From positions 3,720,001-3,784,000 of the forward strand of contig NZ_CP027732.1 of assembly GCF_003852235.1 (NCBI RefSeq): a stretch of DNA of 64,000 bases, in the 5' to 3' direction. The position numbers and the translations under genes were made by a program. The notes under the pieces are model-generated. The model saw only the letters and a program-made list of their open reading frames with translations, searched no databases and was not told where the DNA came from. Each line of letters begins with the position of its first letter. Position 1 is the first letter of the stretch. Below are positions 17,943-27,274 of the stretch, piece after piece. Source of the DNA: Pseudomonas sp. R4-35-07. GTDB taxonomy: Bacteria > Pseudomonadota > Gammaproteobacteria > Pseudomonadales > Pseudomonadaceae.

Positions 17943-18364
17943 GGCAACGCCTTGGACTGCACGCTGCCGGTCAGCCAGCCGATATCGATGCGCCAGCGCC
18001 GGGTGCCGCTGGTCAACAACAGGTTGCCGCCGGTGGAACTGCCGTCAGGGTAGAACTCAACCGCCGAGCCGGCTTGCTCGGCGGTGTGCATGCTCAGCTG
18101 CAGCGCTTGCGGCCAGTGCAGCGGTGGCCGGCCAGGCGCGCTGAACGCACGGTTGGGCAGATCGAATTCGGTACGCGCCGCCTGGCCGCTGATAATCGCC
18201 CCGGCGCGTGTAGCGCGCAGCGCCTCGACCATCTGCCCGACCACCCGACGCTCCTTGGCCGCTTGCAGGCCCTGGCGCAGCCCGACGCTGAGCAAGCCGG
18301 CAGCAAGGCTGATCAGCAGGATCACCACCAGCATTTCCAGCAGGGTAAATCCACGCTGGGCCAT
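17939..18364 (-). CDS. gspH: Type II secretion minor pseudopilin GspH
   Basis: A 141-residue protein from the ATG at 18364, beginning MAQRG then FTLLEMLVVILLISLAAGLL. The open frame extends to 18397 inside gspG, but that start would lengthen the leader beyond the usual 5-6 residues. The C-terminal beta domain, around TEFDLPNRAFSAPG, fits GspH. It is encoded 7 bases after gspG. Confidence 0.9.
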   Translation of the reverse strand: MAQRGFTLLEMLVVILLISLAAGLLSVGLRQGLQAAKERRVVGQMVEALRATRAGAIISGQAARTEFDLPNRAFSAPGRPPLHWPQALQLSMHTAEQAGSAVEFYPDGSSTGGNLLLTSGTRRWRIDIGWLTGSVQSKALP

Positions 18365-18371
18365 GGGCCGC

Positions 18372-18782
18372 TTATTCCCAATTGCCCAGGTCGGCACTGT
18401 AGCCCTCGCCGCCGGGTTGGCCGTCCTGGCCGTAGAAGATCAAGTCAAAGGCGCCATGCTCACCGGGAAAGCGATAGCCGAACGCGTGGCCGAACGGGTC
18501 TTTCAATTCCGACGGCTTGGCGTAGGGCCCGGCCCAACCGGAGGCCGTCGCGGGCTTGTCCACCAGTTGTTGCAGGCTGGCGGGCGGCGAGCCGACGTCC
18601 AGCGCGTAGCTGTCGATTTTCATGCTCAAGCCGGCGAGTTGGGCCTTGCCCGCGCCGTACTTGCCCTTGTCCACATTGCCGCCGACCTGGCGTACCACGA
18701 TGGTCGCGACAATGCCCAGCAGCACGATCACGGCAAGCATTTCCAGCAGGGTAAAACCGCTTTGGCGGCGTCGGGCATTCAT
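18372..18782 (-). CDS. gspG: Type II secretion major pseudopilin GspG
   Basis: A 136-residue protein with the prepilin peptide MNARRRQSG followed by FTLLEMLAVIVLLGIVATIVV. Near the C terminus are the LKDPFGHAFGYRFPG and DLIFYGQDGQPGGEGYSADL stretches of the calcium-binding loop of GspG. It is the pseudopilus shaft subunit. The gene follows gspF after 19 bases. Confidence 0.95.
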   Translation of the reverse strand: MNARRRQSGFTLLEMLAVIVLLGIVATIVVRQVGGNVDKGKYGAGKAQLAGLSMKIDSYALDVGSPPASLQQLVDKPATASGWAGPYAKPSELKDPFGHAFGYRFPGEHGAFDLIFYGQDGQPGGEGYSADLGNWE

Positions 18783-18801
18783 CGTTATAGCTCCTTGAAG
18801 T

Positions 18802-19998
18802 TCATATATGGCTGGTGAGGCTCATCAGCGGCAGCATGATCGCGAGCATGATCACCGCGACCAGCACCGCCATGACCACGGTCAGTGTGGGCACCAGTGC
18901 GGCGAGCAATCGGTCGATGCCGCGCTTGGCCTCGACGTCGAAAATATCGGCGACCTTGAGCAGCATGCTGTCCAGTTCACCGGCCTGTTCACCGACCTCG
19001 ATCATTTGCAGCGCCAGTTCGGGCAGCAAGGGTTGGCCGCCAAACGCCTGGCCGAGGCTGCCACCGGCTTTCACCGATTCGGCGGCCATCGCCACCTGCG
19101 CCTGCAGCGCTCGGTTGCTGCAGACCTGCCGGGCAATCACCAGCGCCGGCAGCAGCGCCACGCCATTGCTGAGCAAGGTGCCCAAGGTGCGCGTCAGCCG
19201 CGCCGCTTCGACCCGTTGCAGCAGCGGGCCAAGCACGCGCAGGCCGAGCACGCGGCGATCACAGCGCTCGCGGCGGCGCGGGTCGCGCAGGCCGATGACC
19301 ACCGCCCACAGCAGGGCGATCAACCCGGCCAGCACCAGCAGCCCATAGGCGCCGAGAAACTCGCCGAGCCCCAGGATCACTTCGGTGATCAGTGGGATCG
19401 GCACGCCCAGGTCCTGGAAAATCGGCACGAATTGCGGCACCACGTACGCCAGCAACAGCGCCAGCGAACCCAACACGCCCACCACCAGGAACGCCGGGTA
19501 GATCAGCGCGTTGATCACCTCGCCACGCAGGCGCTGGCTGCGCTCCAGGTAGTCGCTGAGCTGGCGCAGGGTCCGTTCCAACGCGCCGCCCGCCTCACCG
19601 GCGCGCACCATGCTCAGGTACAGCGGCGAGAAGCTGCCGCCCTCCTGTTCCAGCGCGGCCGATAACGGTTGGCCGGCCTTGACCTCATCGCGGATGCGTT
19701 CGATCAAACCGCGCACCTGGGGCGAGCCGGGCTGCTTGAGCAGCAGGCCGAGGCAGCGTTCCAGGGGCTGGCCGGCGCCGAGCAAGGTCGCCAGTTGTTG
19801 CGTGAAGCTGACCAGGCCCGCGCCTTTCAATGCTCCGCGCGCAGGGCTCAATAGCGGCCGGCCCGCTGTTTCGATCTGCAACAGCAGCAGGCCGCGCTTG
19901 TGCAACGCGGCGACGGCAGCGGCCTGGTCCTTGGCCTGCAAGGTGCCGTTGTGGGCGACACCCTGGCTGTCGAGCGCACGAAACTTGAACAGCGTCAC
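18802..19998 (-). CDS. gspF: Type II secretion inner-membrane protein GspF
   Basis: The 398-residue polytopic protein has two T2SSF domains (PF00482), about residues 65-190 and 270-390, each ending in membrane helices, with a third helix between them. It anchors the pseudopilus assembly machinery in the inner membrane. The GTG start at 19998 overlaps the gspE stop as GTGA. Motifs such as RAGEAGGALERTL and EVGEQAGELDSML are duplicated, as expected. Confidence 0.95.
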   Translation of the reverse strand: MTLFKFRALDSQGVAHNGTLQAKDQAAAVAALHKRGLLLLQIETAGRPLLSPARGALKGAGLVSFTQQLATLLGAGQPLERCLGLLLKQPGSPQVRGLIERIRDEVKAGQPLSAALEQEGGSFSPLYLSMVRAGEAGGALERTLRQLSDYLERSQRLRGEVINALIYPAFLVVGVLGSLALLLAYVVPQFVPIFQDLGVPIPLITEVILGLGEFLGAYGLLVLAGLIALLWAVVIGLRDPRRRERCDRRVLGLRVLGPLLQRVEAARLTRTLGTLLSNGVALLPALVIARQVCSNRALQAQVAMAAESVKAGGSLGQAFGGQPLLPELALQMIEVGEQAGELDSMLLKVADIFDVEAKRGIDRLLAALVPTLTVVMAVLVAVIMLAIMLPLMSLTSHI

Positions 19999-21692
19999 GC
20001 CGGTTCCCCACGGGTGACGCGCAGCACTTCTTCCAGGCTCGTGACGCCGGCCAGCGCCTGGCGCAAGCCCTCTTCATACAAGGTGCGCAAGCCTGCGCGG
20101 CGAGCGGCCTGCTCGAGGGTGGCGGCGTCGGCGTGGCGCATCAACAGGTCGCGCACCTCATCGTTCATCACCAGCAACTCGGTGAGGGCGCTGCGGCCAT
20201 GGTAGTCGCCGTGGTAGAGCAGAATCGGGCGCTGGTCGGTCAGACGGTCCAGGCCGTGTTCTTCGATCAACGCCGCTGGCGCTTCGAACGCCACGCGGGT
20301 GGCTGGGTCCAGGCGGCGCACCAGGCGCTGGGCAAGGATGCCGCTGACGGTCGAGGCAATCAGGTAACTTTCGACGCCCATGTCCAGCAGCCGCGTGATG
20401 CTGGCGGCGGCGCTGTTGGTGTGCAGGGTGGACAGCACCAGATGGCCGGTGAGCGCGGACTGGATGGCGATGCGGCAGGTTTCCAGGTCACGGATCTCGC
20501 CGATCATGATCACGTCCGGGTCCTGGCGCACGATAGAGCGCAGCACGCCGGCAAAGTCCAGACCGATGGCCGGTTTTACCTGGATCTGGTTGATGCCTTC
20601 GAGCTGGTATTCGACCGGGTCTTCGACGCTGATGATTTTGCGCTCAGGGGTGTTGAGGCGCGACAACGCGGTGTAGAGCGTGGTGGTCTTGCCGGAACCG
20701 GTCGGCCCGGTCACCAGCAGAATGCCGTGGGGCCGTTCCAGCAGTTCAAGAAAGGTGGCCAGGCGCTGACCATCGAAGCCCAGGCTGGGAAAATCGAACT
20801 GCACGGTCTGTCGGTCGAGCAAGCGCATCACCACCGATTCGCCGAAAGCGGTGGGCACCGTGGACACGCGCAAATCCAATTCCTTGCCCTGGATACGCAG
20901 CATGATGCGACCGTCCTGGGGCAGGCGGCGCTCGGCAATGTCCAGGCGCGCCATGATCTTCACCCGGGAAATCACCGCTGCCGAGGAGCTGGCCGGCGGC
21001 GCCTCGGCGTCGTGCAGCACGCCGTCGATGCGGTAGCGCACCTTGAGCTGGTGTTCGAAGGGTTCGATATGGATATCCGAGGCGCGCTGCTCCACGGCGC
21101 GCTGCAGGATCAGGTTGACCAGGCGAATCACTGGCGCTTCGGAGGCCATGTCCTTGAGGTGCTCGATATCTTCCAGCGCACCGCCCTGCTCGCCCAGGTT
21201 CTCCACCAGCGTGCCCATGGCGGATCGGCCCTGGCCGTAGTAGCGCTCGATCAGGCTGTCGACTTCCGTGCGCGGGCCGATGGCCAGCCAGATCGGCACC
21301 TGGCAGGCATAGGCCAAGGCCTGGAATGGATACAGCTGGGCCGGGTTGGCCGCGAGTACGCGCAACCCGCCATCGGCCCAACCGATGGGCACCAGCTGGT
21401 AGTGGCGCATGAAGCGCTCGGTCAACGCGGGGATCGGGTCGAGCAACGGCGGCGCCGCATCGGCGTGCACCAGCGGCGCATCGAGCAAGGCGGCCCAGGC
21501 GCGGGCCAGTTCGATTTCGCTGACCAACCCCAGGCGCGTGAGCAGACCGAGCAGGTCGCTACCCTCGGTGGATAAGCGTCTGGCGCGGTCCAGGTCGACG
21601 GTCTTCAGCCCTGCATGCACCATCAACCATGCGCACACCTGCTCGGTGTGCGGGACAGGCATCTGGCAGGCATTGATGGGGGCTGACGACAT
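19995..21692 (-). CDS. gspE: Type II secretion ATPase GspE
   Basis: This 565-residue hexameric ATPase drives pseudopilus assembly. An N-terminal T2SSE_N domain (about 1-150) precedes the catalytic domain with Walker A GPTGSGKTTTLY, the Asp box VEDPVEYQLEGINQIQV, Walker B DVIMIGEIRD and the His box LTGHLVLSTLHTN. The CxxC...CxxC zinc motif usual before the C-terminal domain is absent: the segment between QRLVRRL and GRSALTELL contains no Cys. This is the first gene of the operon, with the divergent cluster starting 632 bases away. Confidence 0.95.
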   Translation of the reverse strand: MSSAPINACQMPVPHTEQVCAWLMVHAGLKTVDLDRARRLSTEGSDLLGLLTRLGLVSEIELARAWAALLDAPLVHADAAPPLLDPIPALTERFMRHYQLVPIGWADGGLRVLAANPAQLYPFQALAYACQVPIWLAIGPRTEVDSLIERYYGQGRSAMGTLVENLGEQGGALEDIEHLKDMASEAPVIRLVNLILQRAVEQRASDIHIEPFEHQLKVRYRIDGVLHDAEAPPASSSAAVISRVKIMARLDIAERRLPQDGRIMLRIQGKELDLRVSTVPTAFGESVVMRLLDRQTVQFDFPSLGFDGQRLATFLELLERPHGILLVTGPTGSGKTTTLYTALSRLNTPERKIISVEDPVEYQLEGINQIQVKPAIGLDFAGVLRSIVRQDPDVIMIGEIRDLETCRIAIQSALTGHLVLSTLHTNSAAASITRLLDMGVESYLIASTVSGILAQRLVRRLDPATRVAFEAPAALIEEHGLDRLTDQRPILLYHGDYHGRSALTELLVMNDEVRDLLMRHADAATLEQAARRAGLRTLYEEGLRQALAGVTSLEEVLRVTRGEPA

Positions 21693-22324
21693 AATGAAGT
21701 GATATCTGATAGGGCGAAAAGTATGGCTATTTGGAACTACCGAACAATGCCATTAGTTCGCCATAGCCCTGCCGGGAGTTAGCCGGGGGTATCGACTGGA
21801 AGTTATAGCGCTAGTTCCTGTGCGAGGGAAATATAAATACAAAACATTGCTGAATGCACTGATTTAGAGCGTTGGCAGCCAATTGCCACTAGTTGCACAT
21901 AGCCATACGCCTTAATTATTCACGCACTTTCCCTTAAATAACCGGCAAGGAAAAACAGGCAAGCGTTTTACTGCGGCACTACGCGCGAAGGTGTTTCGCC
22001 GGGAAGGAATTTTTACCCCCTCTTTCGTAGCCAATACCGCTTTTTCCCATGGGCGTGCCCACGGAGCTGATCGAACGACTATTTCGGCCTAACGATGCTT
22101 ATAAAACGCTATTAGAGGCATTTAGCCACACCCAGCCCCATTGCAAAAAGCCATCTGATTACAGTCAGTTGGACGTTAAGAAAGCCACGCGCTCATCGCA
22201 AAACTGGCGAAAAAACGCACCAAATGCTGTTAACGCCCTTCCTTTACAGGCGAAGAAGCACGCCTAGACTCTCACTCGATTCAGCTCCCTGGATCATGAC
22301 CAACACTGGAAAAGGATATTCAAA
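21693..22324. promoter_or_regulatory. Divergent intergenic region between gspE and the five-gene unknown cluster
   Basis: This 632-bp region is clearly richer in A+T than either flank and must hold the promoters of both the secretion operon (leftwards) and the unknown cluster (rightwards). No single convincing -35/-10 pair or operator could be fixed by eye. An open frame of 72 codons at 22049-22267 lacks a ribosome site and is not called. A shared regulator is possible but not shown. Confidence 0.4.
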
Positions 22325-22660
22325 ATGAACGCCTTCACTTCGGTAAATACCGTCACCACGCCCCTCACCATCAACTGCAACTCCGTGACCACGTATAACG
22401 GCGATCCCAACGAAACCACCAAGGTCACGTTCAACTACCAGAACAACCTGCTGTGGGCGACCCAAGTCACTAACACTGCCTCAACGCAAATTCTCTCCGC
22501 CGACGCCCCTGCCGGACCGGTGAACCTGCGCGCGGGCGCCAAGGTGACGCTGCAAAACGTCGGCTCGGGGTTCAGCATCCTGTTCACTGGCGTCATCGTC
22601 GACAGCGGTTCCGAGACGCCTTTCACCAGCACCAACATCGGTACATTCAGCCTTTCCTGA
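22325..22660 (+). CDS. Small beta-type protein of unknown function (111 aa)
   Basis: A 111-residue protein with AAGGA 8 bases before its ATG. It is rich in Thr, Asn, Ser and Val, has one Cys and no signal peptide or membrane segment. Alternating hydrophobic and polar residues (TPLTINCNSVTTY, KVTFNYQNNLLWATQVTN, AKVTLQNVGSGFSILFTGVIV) suggest a small beta sandwich. It is the first gene of the cluster and is followed by a hairpin that may lower read-through, so it could be the most abundant product. I do not recognise the family. Confidence 0.72.
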   Translation: MNAFTSVNTVTTPLTINCNSVTTYNGDPNETTKVTFNYQNNLLWATQVTNTASTQILSADAPAGPVNLRAGAKVTLQNVGSGFSILFTGVIVDSGSETPFTSTNIGTFSLS

Positions 22661-22697
22661 TCCATACGGGTTCTTTAGCCAGACCCCATCCTTGAAG

Positions 22698-22724
22698 CCG
22701 GCGGACGCGCACGTACGCCGGTTT
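22698..22724 (+). terminator. Possible intrinsic terminator or attenuator hairpin
   Basis: The inverted pair CCGGCG...CGCCGG with a 12-base loop is followed by TTTCATT. The stem is short and the T-run weak. It lies 38 bases after the small gene and 37 bases before the next gene, where partial termination would separate their expression levels. Confidence 0.4.
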
Positions 22725-22760
22725 CATTAACGCAGTACGGGACATGGACGGTACCCTCGC

Positions 22761-23696
22761 GTGACAAAGCATCGGATGCTTTATACCCGGGTTTGCTGGT
22801 TAACACTGGGCGCGATTCTGGCAACCATCCTGTGGGTAATGGCGACCGGCAGACATGCGCCGACGGCTTTGCCTGACGGGTTCAGCCATACTTTTTCCAG
22901 CGTCGAGTACGCCTCCCTGACCTCGGGCTGCGCCGACCTCGTTCCCGCTCCTTCCGCCTCCTCGGCGACCCCGGCACCCTGCCTGCCTGGGCCGATACTG
23001 CTGCCCGGCATGAACGTCAGCCGTCAGGTGGGTCCGGTGCTGTTCATTCTGGTCGTCGACAGTCGCGAGGCCCGGGTGAACGCCGAACTGTCCATGGGCG
23101 GCGCTGGCCTGACCGGGTTGAGCATGACGGCCGACACACCCACTGCCACCTTTGACCTGGCCAGCGATGGGCAACGCATACGTGGCAGCCTGGGCGCATT
23201 TTTCTGTGCCCCTCCGAACACTTCGCATGTGCTCGCCGACTTCAATATCGAAGGTACGCACGAGGACAACAAGGACAGCGCGCAAGCCTATCGCGGCGAC
23301 CTTATCCGCTGGCAGAGCCCAACCACCAGCGTGATTGCCCAGTACCGCCAACCCTTGTTGCCGGACCTGCAAGTGACCGTGGAACTGCTTGATCCCTACA
23401 AGCCCGACAGCAGCAACGCGTTGACGGCCCAAGTGAGTTTCTACTACGCCACGAACCTGATCGACCGCTACACCGTGATGGCCACCGCCACCCCCGTGAC
23501 CCTGCGCAAATCCAGCGTCGGCCCGGTACATATCCAGGGTGGGGCCTTGTCGTTTCGTCCCGCCACCCAGGAACAGCGGGGGCAGCTCAGCCTCGATGGC
23601 ACTTTCCAGTCTGGCCATAACCTGCCCAACCACTACGCCGGCAGCATCGCCGACTGGTCGTGGATTCGTGGGCGTGCCGACAATTGCAGGGGATAG
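22761..23696 (+). CDS. Membrane-anchored protein of unknown function (311 aa)
   Basis: The GTG at 22761 gives 311 residues. ATG at 22776 is an alternative, and neither has a strong ribosome site. Residues 9-27 (VCWLTLGAILATILWVMA) form one hydrophobic helix after a basic start, so the remainder is probably periplasmic, either anchored or cleaved. A Ser/Pro/Ala-rich stretch with two Cys at about 56-75 is followed by a beta-rich domain to the C terminus. No family is recognised. It is encoded 2 bases before the next gene and so belongs to the same transcript. It is the only member of the cluster with an evident export signal. Confidence 0.75.
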   Translation: MTKHRMLYTRVCWLTLGAILATILWVMATGRHAPTALPDGFSHTFSSVEYASLTSGCADLVPAPSASSATPAPCLPGPILLPGMNVSRQVGPVLFILVVDSREARVNAELSMGGAGLTGLSMTADTPTATFDLASDGQRIRGSLGAFFCAPPNTSHVLADFNIEGTHEDNKDSAQAYRGDLIRWQSPTTSVIAQYRQPLLPDLQVTVELLDPYKPDSSNALTAQVSFYYATNLIDRYTVMATATPVTLRKSSVGPVHIQGGALSFRPATQEQRGQLSLDGTFQSGHNLPNHYAGSIADWSWIRGRADNCRG

Positions 23697-23698
23697 AC

Positions 23699-26600
23699 AT
23701 GACCAGCCGCGCCGCCACCCCGTCCGACTATCAGCAAATTGCCAACAGCGCGGCCTATGCGCTGCCCGATGACAGTGGTTATGGCTGGCGCGGCTACGTG
23801 ATGCCCCAAGGCACCCTACCAGCCGATTTGCCGGCCAGCCTGAGCCCCGCCGATGCGTTCGATAAGCAGGCCGGCCATTACCTGTTCGCCCCCAGCGAGC
23901 CGGTCAGCCTAAGCAGCGACCCGTCGACGTTTGTCACCGCCCTCTATGCCTTTCTTTTTGCCGTCGAGCAGCGCAACTTTGTCGGCAGGGCGCTGCTCTG
24001 GTTGCCGGGCAGCAACCTGCCGGCGCCCAAGAACTTCAACGAATATGGGCTGCGCATCAGCCTGGGGACATCCTGCCAAGTGCAGAACAACCTCAACATA
24101 AAGCTCGGCGACCGCCTGACCTTCTTCATCAACTTCGGCACCTTCGTCAAATACGATGCCGACCTCAACGCGTTACGCCTGAAGTCCAGTACCGGCATCA
24201 GCATGGGCTTCAACGACAAACTGCAGGCAGACAGCGGCCTGCAACTGACTCCCCCACTGCAGCCGTTGGCCTATGTACCGCTGGACGGTAGCCAGGCCGC
24301 AAGCCTGGTGTATGCCTTGACCTACAACCCCGTGGCTGCGCTGCGGTATTTCCAGACCGGCTTTGCCTATGTGGTCAACACCGGGAACGGCAACACCCTA
24401 CTCAACTACCCGGTGTTCAACCCGATCGGCATGCCGGCCACGTTGAACATGGGCGGTGTCCTCGACCCGCTGGACCGGCTGAACCAGCACATCAGTGCGA
24501 CGCAACTGGCCGCCGGGTTGATCCGAACCGGCCTGGCCTTTGCCGCTGCCGGCACCACCTCGCTGCCCAGTCAATGGCGCAGCACTGCCGGCAACCCCAT
24601 CAATCTGGTTCCGCTCAATGGCCTCGATGCCAATGGCTGGCCGCTGCCCCACGCGGCCAGCCTGGTGTTCTGCGATCATGGCGCGAGCTACAGCCTCACC
24701 CTGAGCGGTGACTATGGCTTGAGTGTGCCGACCGTTCCCGCCGCCGTCGGGCAATCGCTGTTGTGCGGCATCTTCGGTACCGAATGGCTGAGCTTTTCCA
24801 ACTACAATCCTGCGGCCAGCCCCACCGAAAATGACCGCATACGCCTGCTCGCCGCTCAATCGGCGTATGCACCCATCTTCCCATTCCCGACCAGCAGCCT
24901 GGTGTCCCCCACCAGCGGCGCGGTCACCGCCCTGCTGACCGGCGATTACCGGACCTCCTGGAGCAGCCTGATTGCCGGCGCCTCTATCCCGGCCTACAGC
25001 GCACAGCCCGACGGCAGCCCGCTTTATGGCCAGGCCGCGGCCGCTGGCGACACCGTGATGCTGGCCCCCGCCGCGCCACGCACACCGCTCCCGCAAACCC
25101 CAGGCTTCGCCTTCCCCCTGGTGCCGTATGCCGGCATGCCCAATACAACGGGCGTCAACCTGACCCAGTTCGAGAGCGAGATTCTTGCGGCCTCGCGCAA
25201 GAGCCTGATCAGCGCCGCCACCCTGCCGGGCAGGCGGGCCGCACGGCTCAAACGCCTGCAACGGGCCCCGGCTGGCGCGGCCGAAAAACCCGATCGAGCG
25301 ACCACACCGCAAGGCTTGCTGGTGGATCTGGACCCGGACGGTATCGGCTACCGCAAAGTGCTGCTGGCACGCTCGAAATCTGCCGAGAGCATGCTGGATT
25401 TTGCCTTCGAACAGCCCACAGAGGCACTGCACGAAGCGCTGCAAACCAATCAGTTATTTCTCGTCGGCGTCAACCCGCAACCGTTTTTCACCCAGGGCGC
25501 AACGTTCAGCAACCACCTGGAGATCGCCGACTGGCACTTCATCGCCAATATCGGTGCCGGCGTGCAAACCACCAGCTACCGCAACGTGCTGATCATGAAA
25601 TATTGCAGTGGCAGCCTGAAAGAGCGCATCGACAATCCCAACCGCTGGACCCTGCCCGAGACGTTCTCGAAAACCGCAGACCTGGTGCCGGGGCTTGAGA
25701 CCCTGGCCTACACCGGTTTGTCCCAGTGGCTGCAGGACTTCATCAGCGCCGCCGAGCTCAAGGCCGCCGCCACACCGGACAGCCTCTATGCGGACTTCGT
25801 CGCCCAGGTCAACGACCCCGAATGGAAAGGCTTTATGGTGCTCAACGCCGACCTGCCCTTGGACAGCCTCCCCGAGCAATTGGCCGGGATCGCCGCCGGC
25901 ATCGATTACAGCCGCTTTCTCGCCCACCACTTCGGCGCCAGCGTCAGTCGCATCAGCCATCAGGACGACACCTTGGATATCCAGGGCATTTCCAACCTCT
26001 TCGGACTGATCGACTATCAGAACCCGGCTTATGAACAGGCCCGGGCCAACGGCGCGGACGCCGACATGCCCATCGCCCTGGCCACGACCGAAGGTTATGC
26101 CTTCAGCGTCCTCCAGCTCCAGGCACTGTTTCGTCAGTCCAGGCTGGTGACCTTCAACAGTCGTATCCAACTGAGCCTGGACCGCCTGTTCGGTTCAGCG
26201 ATCCAGGCCACACGACGCGCCGAAAATCCGAGTGCCGTAAACGCCATGGTCCTCGACGGCAGCGCCCTGCAACAAAACGACACCACCACCTATGTCTTCG
26301 AACAAAGCCAGAGCTACCTGTTCAACCTGGACAGCAACGTGCTACCGGCCGCATCCGTCAATCGCATCCAGTTCAACACCCTGGGCAGCCCGGACAGCGG
26401 CGTCACCACCGCCAGTCGTTTCCTGTTGTGGGGCAAGCTGGATTTCGCCCTGCTCGATACCTCCGCCGGGCCATTCGACCTGTTGTCCTTTGGCAGCGAA
26501 GACGGCAGTCCGCGCAACGAGGGCCTGGCTTATACCAACCTGCAGATCGGCATGAGTTTTCCCAGCGCCACACCCAACGCCGTGAGCTTCAGCTTCAATC

Positions 26601-27274
26601 CCGGCAACCTGGGATTCGATCCGGTCACCAGCCAGGTTCGCGGCAAAAGCCTCTACAAGGGTTTGACCCTGCAGCTCAAGCAATTCATCCAGGCGCCGGA
26701 ACAGAAGAAACCTGCGGATTACGGTTTTCTCCCGGTCCTGCCGGAGAACCTGTCGCTCAAGCCTATGTCCGGAGCCTGGTCGGGCATTGTCTACAAAGTC
26801 ACCATGGGATCGCCCGGCGCCTTGGTCTCGGGCGCTGGTTTCGAGTCCGACCTGTTGGTTGCCTGGTCGCCCGACAGCCAGAGCACCGACGCCAACCCCA
26901 TGCTCTTCGTTGGCTTGAGCCTGCCGGGCGCCGCGCCATCCGCCAGCGTGTTTTCCCTGCAGGGAATCATCAAGGTGTCCACCGGACCGATCAAACTGCT
27001 CTACCAGACCATCCCGGGGCAGCCCGATCCGCAGGCGAAATTCTTCAACCTGCAACTGACCGATATCGGCATCAAGATCCTCGGCATCGCCAAGTTGCCC
27101 CCGGGGGCGACCCTGCAGTTTTTCCTGTTTGGCGACCCTCAGTCCTCCGGCAGCCTGGGCTGGTATGCCGCCTACGTCAAAGATCCGGACAGCGACACCG
27201 AACGCCTGCAGGCCCTGGCGCCGGATACGTCCACGCATCCGACACTGACCGGGCCATCGGAGATCGCCTCATGA
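23699..27274 (+). CDS. Large protein of unknown function (1191 aa)
   Basis: A 1191-residue protein, with GGGGA 6 bases before the ATG at 23699. An upstream in-frame codon at 23660 overlaps the previous gene and is less likely. There is no signal peptide or membrane helix. A short Arg/Lys/Ala-rich stretch near 498-538 (PGRRAARLKRLQRAP) divides the protein and could be a linker or cleavage site. The last 350 residues are beta-rich, with repeated patterns such as GLSLPGAAPSASVFSLQGIIKV. The general style, rich in Leu, Ser, Asp and Gln with few charges, resembles the N-terminal part of the 3470-residue protein. Its stop overlaps the next start as ATGA. Function unknown. Confidence 0.85.
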   Translation: MTSRAATPSDYQQIANSAAYALPDDSGYGWRGYVMPQGTLPADLPASLSPADAFDKQAGHYLFAPSEPVSLSSDPSTFVTALYAFLFAVEQRNFVGRALLWLPGSNLPAPKNFNEYGLRISLGTSCQVQNNLNIKLGDRLTFFINFGTFVKYDADLNALRLKSSTGISMGFNDKLQADSGLQLTPPLQPLAYVPLDGSQAASLVYALTYNPVAALRYFQTGFAYVVNTGNGNTLLNYPVFNPIGMPATLNMGGVLDPLDRLNQHISATQLAAGLIRTGLAFAAAGTTSLPSQWRSTAGNPINLVPLNGLDANGWPLPHAASLVFCDHGASYSLTLSGDYGLSVPTVPAAVGQSLLCGIFGTEWLSFSNYNPAASPTENDRIRLLAAQSAYAPIFPFPTSSLVSPTSGAVTALLTGDYRTSWSSLIAGASIPAYSAQPDGSPLYGQAAAAGDTVMLAPAAPRTPLPQTPGFAFPLVPYAGMPNTTGVNLTQFESEILAASRKSLISAATLPGRRAARLKRLQRAPAGAAEKPDRATTPQGLLVDLDPDGIGYRKVLLARSKSAESMLDFAFEQPTEALHEALQTNQLFLVGVNPQPFFTQGATFSNHLEIADWHFIANIGAGVQTTSYRNVLIMKYCSGSLKERIDNPNRWTLPETFSKTADLVPGLETLAYTGLSQWLQDFISAAELKAAATPDSLYADFVAQVNDPEWKGFMVLNADLPLDSLPEQLAGIAAGIDYSRFLAHHFGASVSRISHQDDTLDIQGISNLFGLIDYQNPAYEQARANGADADMPIALATTEGYAFSVLQLQALFRQSRLVTFNSRIQLSLDRLFGSAIQATRRAENPSAVNAMVLDGSALQQNDTTTYVFEQSQSYLFNLDSNVLPAASVNRIQFNTLGSPDSGVTTASRFLLWGKLDFALLDTSAGPFDLLSFGSEDGSPRNEGLAYTNLQIGMSFPSATPNAVSFSFNPGNLGFDPVTSQVRGKSLYKGLTLQLKQFIQAPEQKKPADYGFLPVLPENLSLKPMSGAWSGIVYKVTMGSPGALVSGAGFESDLLVAWSPDSQSTDANPMLFVGLSLPGAAPSASVFSLQGIIKVSTGPIKLLYQTIPGQPDPQAKFFNLQLTDIGIKILGIAKLPPGATLQFFLFGDPQSSGSLGWYAAYVKDPDSDTERLQALAPDTSTHPTLTGPSEIAS

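Noticed and set aside
22049..22267. 72-codon plus-strand frame in the gspE/cluster gap
   Set aside because: No ribosome site, unremarkable composition, and it lies in the A+T-rich divergent promoter region.
26428..27270. Long open frame upstream of the EEP hydrolase, in another frame of the 1191-aa gene
   Set aside because: Gln/Arg-rich translation typical of a shadow frame; the ATGA-coupled ATG at 27271 starts the real gene at the EEP motif.
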